In this document: in pieces, positions 10,702-18,671 of the stretch
How positions within the stretch are numbered: the stretch's first letter is position 1
Layout of the letters: each line of letters begins with the position of its first letter
Source: Clavaria fumosa
Taxonomy: Eukaryota; Basidiomycota; Agaricomycetes; Agaricales; Clavariaceae
Length of the DNA stretch: 64,000 bases
Direction: 5' to 3'
NCBI GenBank assembly: GCA_951802425.1
Contig: OX637802.1
Span: 2,170,001 to 2,234,000, forward strand
Made by a program: the position numbers and the translations under genes
Notes under the pieces: model-generated
Told to the model about the DNA's origin: nothing
What the model saw: only the letters and a program-made list of their open reading frames with translations
Database searches by the model: none

Positions 10702-11702
10702 TGGGCCTCGTCTCCAAAATCCGGCTCTTCAACAGGAGCCCTCTTCTCTCTCTCGAGCAAATCCAGGCGGTCTCGGAGCAGTGCGATCTCGTTCTCATAG
10801 TCCTCTGCACTACGTGCCTGGCTTTCCACGGCGCGGATCTGCGGCCTCGGGATATGCGGACGTGTGTCCTGGAGCTGGCAGTCTCTCACCATGTGACCAG
10901 CTTGGCCACATCGGAAGCAGGTGCGCAACACTCCAGGGGCACGGGCATGATCCACCACCATGGCATCACCGGCATTGGTGGGACGCGGCATGGTGGGAGG
11001 GGCAGGGGTGCGGGCCAGAGGCTGGGCCAGGAAGGGACGGGGGGCTGGGGCGAAGCGGGTTTGTTGAGGGAGGGGGCGGCTGGTTGCGGGCAGAGCAGGA
11101 CGCACAGAGTTCTGTTGTGCGATGACTCCGTCGAGGCGATGCTGCTGAGCATCTAGCTTTTCGGCAAGTGCCTTCCACTGCACGTAGGTCTCTGGCATTG
11201 GCGAAACACCATAGACCTTTCCCACTAGCCTCCTGCTCAGATTCGACTCCAGCCAATGGACCAGGATGTCCGAATTGGCCACTTCTGTCATCCCTGCTCT
11301 TCGGAACATTGTTTCGAACTTTGCGAAGAACTCAGGTGCCGTCATGACACCCTGTTTCAACTTCGCAATATCTGCGAGGGCAGTCGCACGGTCGTTCGGG
11401 TCATCGAACGCTCGCTTCATCTCTTCCACAAATTCTGCCCAGGTTCCAACCTCGTTGTTACCCAGGATTTCCTCTCCCTTCACATTTGCCCATTCTGCGG
11501 CAAACCCCTCACCAGTAATTTTGCTGAGGGTGTAGAGGACCTTTGCCAGGTCCGTGGCATAGATTATCGGATTCGCCATAAACAGGAGGCGGAGCGACCG
11601 GAGGAATGTACGGAAATTTCTTTTTTGCCCATCGAATGGGGCGACGACTAAATCCAGCCTCGTGGCATGGACTTCAGGCGGGGCGACGTGGTCAGCCATC
11701 AC
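10698..11702 (-). CDS. gag: Gag nucleocapsid protein
   Basis: 334 residues starting MMADHVAPPEV. The first two thirds hold the retrotransposon capsid-like helical region (DGQKRNFRTFLRSLRLLF, GTWAEFVEEMKRAF). A single CCHC zinc knuckle, CFRCGQAGHMVRDC, follows at about residue 262-275, then a short coiled-coil-like segment (ALLRDRLDLLEREK). It packages the element RNA into a particle in the cytoplasm. The stop codon TGA overlaps the first codon (GTG) of the pol frame, which is in the -1 frame. A decayed relative of this gag lies at 53311-53665. Confidence 0.93.
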   Translation of the reverse strand: MMADHVAPPEVHATRLDLVVAPFDGQKRNFRTFLRSLRLLFMANPIIYATDLAKVLYTLSKITGEGFAAEWANVKGEEILGNNEVGTWAEFVEEMKRAFDDPNDRATALADIAKLKQGVMTAPEFFAKFETMFRRAGMTEVANSDILVHWLESNLSRRLVGKVYGVSPMPETYVQWKALAEKLDAQQHRLDGVIAQQNSVRPALPATSRPLPQQTRFAPAPRPFLAQPLARTPAPPTMPRPTNAGDAMVVDHARAPGVLRTCFRCGQAGHMVRDCQLQDTRPHIPRPQIRAVESQARSAEDYENEIALLRDRLDLLEREKRAPVEEPDFGDEAQ

Positions 11703-12342
11703 AGACCCTGGTGGTGGTGATGGGGTTTCGGGGACGTCGGTAACAGGGGAATCGGGGGGGAGCTGGGCTCGACCCGGTCTCGGACGCAGACGCTGTAAAT
11801 AGAATTCCGGGCCTTGGGCACTCAGGATTTCTTCGATCTCTTAGCAGTCCTGTCCTCTCAGGCTGCTCTCTATGTATCTAGGTACTTATAGAACTCTTAT
11901 TCTATAAAACTTGTTGCTAGCGTGGGGCCCAAATGGTGTCCCAGGTGGTCACTCCACAACTCCTAGTGAGTTGCCCGTGTGCCCTTCTGACAATGGTCAC
12001 AGAGCAAGGGCCCTGTCCACTGGACCAGGAAACTACAGAAAAACTATGTATAGGGCCTTTCCGTGCCCTGTACACTACACGATTCACTGGTACGTAGCTG
12101 TAAAGCAAAGTTCCGGGCCTTTGGCACTCGGTGTCTCTTGGGGAGGGTCACAGTAGACTTCCTCTGGGTCTGGTCACGTGTATCTACACACAGTAAAAAT
12201 TTCACACGGTTCTGTTGCACACCGTGGGCAGGGTAAAGAGAAAGAGGATGAGGGGGATAAGCTGTCACAGAGTGTGACAGTTTGAGATAGGGGTCCAGGC
12301 TAGCCGGGTTAGGACACGGGGCTAGGGCAGACAGGGGTTGAT
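11703..12342 (-). promoter_or_regulatory. Long 5' leader of the chromovirus with a duplicated 34-nt block
   Basis: About 640 nt between primer site and gag ATG with no frame of its own worth calling. A 34-nt block occurs twice (11792-11825 and 12098-12131 on the plus strand). On the sense strand each copy ends TTTACAG, which looks like a 3' splice site. The diverged copy at 51903-52471 keeps the same layout. Confidence 0.7.
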
Positions 12343-12352
12343 GTTAGTATTG
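12341..12352 (-). promoter_or_regulatory. Primer-binding site, self-priming type
   Basis: Sense strand reads CAATACTAACAT directly after the 5' LTR. Ten of these bases (ATACTAACAT) are the exact complement of ATGTTAGTAT inside the LTR (plus-strand 12406-12415), about 43 nt after the TATA box, where transcription is expected to begin. It does not resemble a tRNA 3' end ending in TGG. This fits the Tf1/sushi self-priming mechanism known from fission yeast Tf1; that it operates here is inference. Confidence 0.7.
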
Positions 12353-12657
12353 TGTCAGACTTAGTCTCACGGTTCACACAACTTAACGTAAGGTCGATGA
12401 TGACGATACTAACATAAGGGGAAAAGGGTACAAGTAAGAAAGCGACGTAGTATATATAGCGAGAGGTTCGGGAGTTGCCGGCGTTCCCACGCTCGGACCC
12501 CGTGCGTCACGTGATGCATCCAGGCCCGGGTCACGTGATGTTCCCATTATGTAAGCCACCACCCGTTCGGGTCACGTGACTCGTCCGCAAACTTCCCGCA
12601 ACTCTTTTGCAATCCTTTCTTGGCCTTTCCAACCTGCTTATGTAAGCGATCCTGACA
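12353..12657 (-). repeat. 5' LTR of the chromovirus
   Basis: 305 bp, TGTCAG...CTGACA, one mismatch to the other LTR. On the sense strand it has TATATATA followed by a pyrimidine-rich stretch ending TTTTCCCCTT just before the predicted transcript start ATGTTAGTAT. Confidence 0.95.
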
Positions 12658-12728
12658 ACAAATGCATGCATGGGCATTCACAATTTTTATAAAACATTTG
12701 ATTTTTGTCCAGAATGGTCCTTCATAGT

Positions 12729-13021
12729 TAGTGATGAAAAAGTCCAGTTCAGTCTGGTTCTTGACCAAATTTTTCAAACTCCAAACTGGACTTAAGGTCC
12801 AGTTCAGGCAAATTTTTGAACCTTGAACCTGGTTCTGGTCCAGTTTGAGGTTTGGGAACCAGACTTTTACCTAATTTGGTAATGGTTTGACCAATTTTGG
12901 TCCTCTTGAACCTGAAAAAAGGTTTGGTTCGACCATTGACTGAACTTTGAACCGGACTTTGGTCTGGTTCTCAAAAGTTCAGGTTTGAACTGTGGTTCAG
13001 AACCGAACCATCCCATCACTA
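12729..13021. mobile_element. hAT-type MITE with GGTTC-rich self-complementary body
   Basis: 293 bp with ends TAGTGATG and CATCACTA and a perfect 8-bp target duplication TTCATAGT (12721-12728 and 13022-13029). An 8-bp duplication and TAG...CTA ends are the hallmarks of hAT elements. The body is built from many GGTTC/GAACC blocks in both orientations (for example GAACCTGGTTCTGG), so a transcript would fold on itself. No transposase is encoded. Confidence 0.9.
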
Positions 13022-13314
13022 TTCATAGTGGAGGTCAACAAAGCCACATACTCACAACAAGACCAACAAGGGGATGATGGGAGGAGCCATTAACAGGTGG
13101 CCATGTCAGGAACATGGACAGGTCCCAGAGGCATACATACAACTTTCATCATGTCATCCTAAACATCTCTGTAATGACAAGGGCCCAGGCCTGCTTTGAT
13201 CCTTTTGCCATTTTCACTGGCTTGTCACAGAACTGTGTAGTTGTGACTGTCACACACCACCACAGCAATTCCGAGCCAAACGTCGAGCACGAAATCCGAC
13301 AACGAGAGAAGACA

Positions 13315-14630
13315 ATGTCCGAGTCTCTGCGCTTTCTCGGGTCACTGTCTGGGCACAAGGGATGGGTGACCGCCATCGCCACGTCGTCGGAGAACCCTGA
13401 CATGATTCTCACCGCGTCACGAGGTGCATTTCTCTATTTTTTGGAGGTGTCGTTTCGTTTGCTGACAATGGTCATGTCTCAGACAAAACTATCATCGTCT
13501 GGCAGCTGACGCGGGAAGAGGACTCGTATGGCTATCCGAAGCGGATTCTGCACGGGCACAACCATTTCGTGTCCGACGTCGTCATCTCGTCTGACGGTCA
13601 ATTCGCGTTATCGTCCTCCTGGGACCACACCTTACGTCTGTGGGACCTCAACACTGGTGCGACTACCCGCCGATTCGTCGGCCATACGTCGGACGTGCTT
13701 TCTGTCAGCTTCAGCGCAGACAACCGGCAGATCGTCTCAGGCTCGCGCGACAAAACTATCAAAGTCTGGAATACTCTCGGCGAGTGTAAATACGACATTC
13801 GAGACGATGGCCATACTGAATGGTACGACTGTTTTCTTTGGTCTCTTTACTTGCATCTGTCTTACAGTAAGTGTCTCTTGATGTGATTCAGGGTCTGTTG
13901 CGTCCGCTTCAGCCCAAATCAAATGAACCCTGTGATTGTATCTTGTGGATGGGACAAGGTTGTCAAGGTTAGCGATTTAATCATTTGCGCATCTCTTTCG
14001 CCATCCTCGGATGCACATAAGATGTTACAAAACTATATTTGCTACTTCAGAGGGTTCATCCCAATGAGACCACTTTTTTTCCACCAAGATCTCTGATGTC
14101 TTCTGCCTCAACTTCGTGACCTCATGCTCATCTCTCTCCCACAGGTCTGGGAACTGTCAAAGTTCAAATTGAAAACCAACCACTACGGCCATACCGGCTA
14201 CATCAATGCCGTGTCCGTCTCACCGGACGGTTCCCTCGCTGCCTCCGGTGGCAAGGACGGTATCACCATGTTATGGGATCTGAACGAGGGCAAACACCTC
14301 TACTCCCTCGAAGCCGGCGACGTCGTCAACGCCCTCGTCTTCTCGCCGAACCGGTACTGGCTCTGCGCCGCCACCGCGAGCTGCGTCAAGATATTTGATT
14401 TGGAGAGCAAGTCAGTGCCCTTGTTACACTTTTTCGTTTTACGTAGTTCATTCTAAACTTCCTTCCGTCGGCGCAGATCTATCGTCGACGAGCTCAAACC
14501 CACCTTCCTTGACTCAACAGAGAAGTCGAGGGACCCGGAGTGTGTATCGCTAGCGTGGTCGGCGGATGGGCAGACGCTGTTTGGAGGGTTCACTGATAAT
14601 GATGTGCGGGTGTGGACCGTCTCATTATGA
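13315..14630 (+). CDS. RACK1 / Cpc2 WD40 ribosomal scaffold protein
   Basis: Five exons: 13315-13423, 13483-13822, 13892-13967, 14145-14410, 14477-14630; 314 residues, the usual RACK1 length. It is a seven-bladed WD40 propeller bound to the 40S subunit near the mRNA exit, which links translation to kinase signalling (Asc1 in budding yeast, Cpc2 in fission yeast). Visible repeats include [58 protein letters not shown] and NDVRVWTV. The start was chosen because [18 protein letters not shown] matches the family N-terminus. The third intron is long (177 nt) and holds a snoRNA. The downstream neighbour is convergent. Confidence 0.97.
14016..14100 (+). ncRNA. U24/snR24-like C/D-box snoRNA inside RACK1 intron 3
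   Basis: The intron contains ATATTTGCTACTTCAGAG near 14034, a C'-like AATGAGA (14063-14069), CCACCAAGATCTCTGATG at 14081-14097 and the D box CTGA within it. The two guide segments ATATTTGCTA and CACCAAGATC are, from memory, the conserved rRNA-complementary parts of U24, which directs 2'-O-methylation of large-subunit rRNA. The same snoRNA (snR24) lies in the intron of yeast ASC1, the RACK1 orthologue. The C box is weak (AAGATGT), and the 5' end is approximate. Confidence 0.8.
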
Positions 14631-14752
14631 AGTGCGGCGGGCGTCGTAGGTTCTGAGTGAGGAAGTTTTGCTTGTATTTCCTTCCGCGCCATACGTATCA
14701 TTCCCCCTTCCAACAAGAAAAAATCTCTGCCCACGTGTCCCAGAGATGGCTT

Positions 14753-15592
14753 TTAGGTGACTGGCGAGACAGCTTCGTCCATGTTCCTCCGCCGTTCCGC
14801 GTGATTCCATCGATCGAGGCCACCAAAATTGATCGTCATGGTTCCAATGTATAGATTGACTTGCAGCTCGCAAATATGGCTCACGCGGGCGCGCCAGCTG
14901 TCCGCACTAGGACATAATGTACATAGTCAGTTTGTGAAGTTGTATCCATTCCTCCCTTGCACTCACGTCGCAGTGCCGTACTCGTTCCCGCACTTGCTGA
15001 CTACTCTCACGGAGTGGTCGCGATTCGATTGAGCGTCGTAGATCCAGATGTCCTTCCCCTCATACACTTCTTGCCACCCGTCGAGGTCGACGAGTCGATG
15101 AGGGAGGTGGTGTACGCGCGGAGTCGGGGGCGCGTTGGGGACAGGGCGGATGGCGAGGTCCGCGAAGAGGCGGAGCGCAGAGAGGTTCGATATACCCGCG
15201 AGTGTCTGACGTTCTCGCGCATCGGCAGGGTTCACGATCCTGAACACGGACGGCGGCTCATCTCCAGACCCGTCGTCGTCGTCATCACTCTCGTGGCCGT
15301 CGGCGCTGTTGGCGAGGATGCCCTGGTCTGGAGTCGGCCTGGCAACTGTACTGAGGAGGTCCCTCTCTGCCTCGAGGAGCGCCGCGCAGAAAGCGTCCCA
15401 CGCCACGTCGTCCGAGAAATCGGTCCTGATAAGGAGTCCGAGCTCTGCGCTTTCTGTGATCTCATCATAAGGATCAGCATCATTTCGAAGGTCCTCGAGG
15501 AAGCTAGCCTCGGCATGGCGACGATGCTCGTCTACGATCGAATCCGTGACAGGAGGCTGCGCGAAGTCAGATGAGGAAGGAAACGACCCCAA
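14753..15592 (-). CDS. Protein with a DUF6924-like segment, function unknown
   Basis: Two exons (15592-14967 and 14906-14753) give 259 residues. After an N-terminal PP/acidic region the segment GLLIRTDFSDDVAWDAFCAA recalls the start of DUF6924 (LIRTDFSDD-W), and the second exon adds the matching end (DSWRARVSHICELQVNL, IGTMTINFGGLD). Between them lies a low-complexity stretch of aspartates (ESDDDDDGSGDE). The intron (14966-14907) has GT-AG ends and keeps the frame. No signal peptide or membrane segment is seen. It is convergent with RACK1, with about 120 bp between stops. The role is unknown. Confidence 0.7.
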
Positions 15593-16027
15593 GTGCGCTC
15601 GGACTCAACAGGTATTCTCTGCAGCAGGCTCAGCCTCGAAGCAGAGTCTAGAGACCAGAAATGCTCAGCGACGCGCAGGACGCGCTTTCGCCTGCTCTCA
15701 GACGGGTGCTGAGCTTTGATAACGGGGTAGATGTGCTGATGATAGCTGTGAACGGCGTGCAACTTCAGAATTGTAGATGGCAGATGGCACACCGGAAGGA
15801 TTCGCTGCAGAATATCTTGTTCGGGTGCAACCATTTCAATCTCCCGAAGTCCCCTCACGCGCTTCGTTCAGTTTCATTCACCTGGGATGTTTCCGCAATG
15901 CGAAAACTGTATGAAAGGGTGGCGTGGGTTTATAACCACATCTGGTCACATGACCGTCCAAGAGAGAATTACTTCTACTGTGTTATGCAATATGCATGCA
16001 GACAAACAGGACATAGAATGCGTTGTA

Positions 16028-16691
16028 TCATACAGCAGAGGTTCGTGATCCAGCTAAGCGGTCTACCACCTCAATAAACCGGCTATGTCAGTTACACGCA
16101 TATAGGATAGTTCTTGGTCAAAGCTTACCCCTCTGATGATGGGGAGAGACAACAGGCTTCCTAGCACCGGTATTTGTCGTAAGAATGTCAGAATCGTCGG
16201 GAAAAAATCCCTGTACATTGAAATGACGCCACGGGGTTTAGCAATAGTGAATCAAGAAGCAGACAAGGGACCTACCCGAATAAATTCAAAAACCCAAACG
16301 TTTCCACCAGCATCCCAGTAAAGGGCCATTTTAAGAACACAAGTAGGATACCTCCGAGGAAGCAAGCCGTGCCGCGAATTTTCTGCCGGCGAGCGAAAAA
16401 GTAAAAGGTCTTCTTGTAACCGATGATGAGCGTTATTCCGGATAGGAAAAGCACCTGCAGCAGTTGGGTCAACGTGAGCCGGTTGTAAAGCAGACTGCAC
16501 AAGAGCTGCACACGTTTCCGAGAGCCAAAAGTGCACCATCAAAGAATAGAACGACGCCGAGGAGCATGAAGAGAACCCCGAAGGACGTGAGTGCGACGCC
16601 AATTTCTACAAGGGCAGCCAAGCAATGTTAGTTTCATCAAACGCTGTTCAAGATCAACGAAATCCTGACTCTGTCCGTCTGTTAGCCACAT
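16028..16691 (-). CDS. GOT1 vesicle transport membrane protein
   Basis: Five small exons: 16691-16670, 16605-16514, 16454-16276, 16210-16129, 16069-16028; 138 residues, normal for the family. It starts MWLTDGQKIGVALTSFG and has four hydrophobic segments: VLFMLLGVVLFFDGALLALG, VLFLSGITLIIG, FFLGG-type FLGGILLVFLKW, and FGFLNLFGDFFPTIL. The conserved ARRQKIRGT loop and the VVDRLAGSRTSAV end are present. Got1 works with Sft2 in fusion of transport vesicles with the Golgi, and in COPII traffic. All introns are GT-AG and keep frame. I found no other possible assignment. Confidence 0.93.
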
Positions 16692-17281
16692 TTTCAGGCG
16701 TTATTTGTCGAAACAGTGGCTACGAGGCGTGGGTGGGTGTATAGTGCGGCTATGCTTGCTGCGACCTACCTATAGACGTGTACAGTCTCGTGACTCGTGC
16801 ACTCATGCCTCACTCATGAACAATGGACCTTTGCAACAACCTTTACGCAAGGATTGTCTATCTTGCCGCATCATAGGAACGGCTGCCTTCGGGGGTGTGG
16901 GGGTATATGCGCTACACCGGTCGCGATCCCACATGCCTGGGTCCCCGGTTGGTAGGAGGCTGGTGGCCGTGGTAGGCGTATGTGAGTTGTTCAATTTTGA
17001 GCCTCACAAGGGAGTAAATTGAACGACATCCAACCCCGGTCAGGCTGTCTAGCCGCGAGCGCGTGGAGATGGAAAGAGTAATTGCGGAAGGCGCTCTATT
17101 TGGGGACACTCAATGCGCACACGAATGAATTCACGCCGGGGCAGAACTCGGTATCAAATTTCTAACCTCCTTGGCACGCACCAAATGTATGGTTCACTGG
17201 GCAAAGCTATGGCAAAACAGCATTCTTGTGACGGAACCTTCTCTTCCAATGCTTGCAACATATGCAGTTCGAATGATTCAT
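16692..17281. other. Intergenic region upstream of GOT1
   Basis: Holds the GOT1 promoter and the 3' region of the enoyl-CoA hydratase gene. Open frames here (16705-17022 and others) lack any family signal. Confidence 0.5.
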
Positions 17282-18444
17282 TTAGGTATGAGTAAAATTT
17301 GGCTTCCTCTTCTCCGCAAACGCGTTCATACCTTTCAAATGAGTGCGCTCAGACAACGCGCTTGTTGAACGTTCTGTCAGCTTACCTTCCTTCTGATCAC
17401 GAGTAGCAAAGAGGCTATGGAACAGTCTCCTTTCATACTTGAGTCCTTCCGACAATGGCAATTCCAAAGCTGACAAAGGCGCTTGGAATTTGTCAAAAAA
17501 GGCGGTGAAACCAAACGCGTACCAGCGTTGACGGCCTCTTTTCCAGCCTGCACGGCGATCTGGCTCTTACGGGCGATTTCCTTGGCCATCTCCACAGCCT
17601 GATTGACGACCTCACCCTCTCCGGGGCCGACGACCCTGCTGACCACGCCCCACCGCTCTGCCTCTTCGGCAGAGAAGGTGCGCCCCGTGAGTATGAGCTC
17701 CATCGCGCGCGACTTGCCGATGATCCGTGTGAGACGCTGCGTGCCGCCACCCCCTGGGATAACCCCGAGGTTAATCTCGGGCTGTCCGAACTTGGCGGTA
17801 GGTGACGCCAGGATGATGTCGCACATGAGTGCGAGTTCGCATCCGCCTCCCAACTGCCGGAGTGGTCTTTAGACGTGGGGGAAATTTCGAGGTGTTAGGC
17901 ATACCGCAAAGCCGCTGACGGCTGCTATAATTGGTTTTCGGAGCTTGGTCAAGGTTGACCAGTTCTCGAGGTAATTAGCCTTGAAGACGTCGGCGACTAT
18001 GAAAAATAGCAAGGAAACCAGCGTGTAAGGGTCAATCAACAACACCACATACATTCCTTGTCTTTCATTTCCTTGATATCCGCGCCGGCTATTCACCGTT
18101 CACAAAGAGCCATAGTGTTGGGTATGTTGGGGGAAGGAGGGGCCCCGCTGTTGCCCACAAAGTGTGAGAGGAGCAAACTCACCAGCAAACGCCTTCTCCG
18201 ATCCAGTGAGCACAATAGCGCCCACAGCCGCATCCCCGTCAGCTTCAGATAGCGCTTGGTTCAGCTCGAAGAAGAGAGGCGAGCTGAGCGCGTTGAGAGC
18301 TTTGGGTCTGTTCAGGGTGATCAGGGCGACTGACGAGTCAGGTCGCGCGGTGAGGATGTGGGTGTATTGACTAGACATGAGTCGAACAAAGCTTGAGAAC
18401 GACGCAGAGCGGCGCACGCAGGACCTGAGGAGGAGACTCGACAT
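17282..18444 (-). CDS. Mitochondrial enoyl-CoA hydratase (ECHS1-type)
   Basis: Catalyses hydration of trans-2-enoyl-CoA in mitochondrial fatty-acid and amino-acid breakdown. Start at 18444: [19 protein letters not shown] is Arg/Ser rich and lacks acidic residues, a good mitochondrial targeting peptide. The crotonase fold follows over six or so exons: [30 protein letters not shown] (oxyanion-hole Ala-Gly-Ala-Asp), [23 protein letters not shown] with one catalytic Glu, and [20 protein letters not shown] with the other, then [16 protein letters not shown]. The C-terminal exons give [22 protein letters not shown], the conserved end. Minor exon borders are approximate, but all are consistent with GT-AG introns. 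Confidence 0.95.
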
Positions 18445-18671
18445 GACGAGATGGGTGTGAATATGCTGCGATCACCTGGTTCTGGGTCACATGATTTGTA
18501 GACTCAGTGTATAGTTCCAAGTCTACAGACTCTCAATCTTTAGTAAGAATTATTTGATGGAACTTGAGGTAGCAGAATGAACCTGGACATATATTTAGTT
18601 GTCGCAGGAAACAAGTGCTGCGTTCGGACACTCGATTCCGGATATTTTATTTGTTCCATCTAAGATTAACT

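Larger units (their letters stand above)
6762..12657 (-). mobile_element. Complete Ty3/gypsy chromovirus
   Basis: 5896-bp element read on the minus strand. Two 305-bp LTRs (6762-7066, 12353-12657) begin TGTCAG and end CTGACA and differ at one position. The element is flanked by a perfect 5-bp duplication ACAAA (6757-6761 and 12658-12662). In transcription order it has the right LTR, a primer site, a leader of about 650 nt, gag (334 codons), pol (about 1207 codons), a polypurine tract and the left LTR. Pol order is protease, reverse transcriptase, RNase H, integrase and chromodomain, which defines a chromovirus of the Tf1/sushi-like type. Both frames are open and all catalytic motifs looked for are present. 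This looks like a young, possibly active copy. Confidence 0.95.

Noticed and set aside
10292..11125. 277-codon plus-strand open frame
   Set aside because: Antisense to gag and pol; no domain and no start context of note.
14957..15574. 205-codon plus-strand open frame
   Set aside because: It is antisense to the DUF6924-like gene, has no domain, and results from the GC-rich codon use of the real gene.
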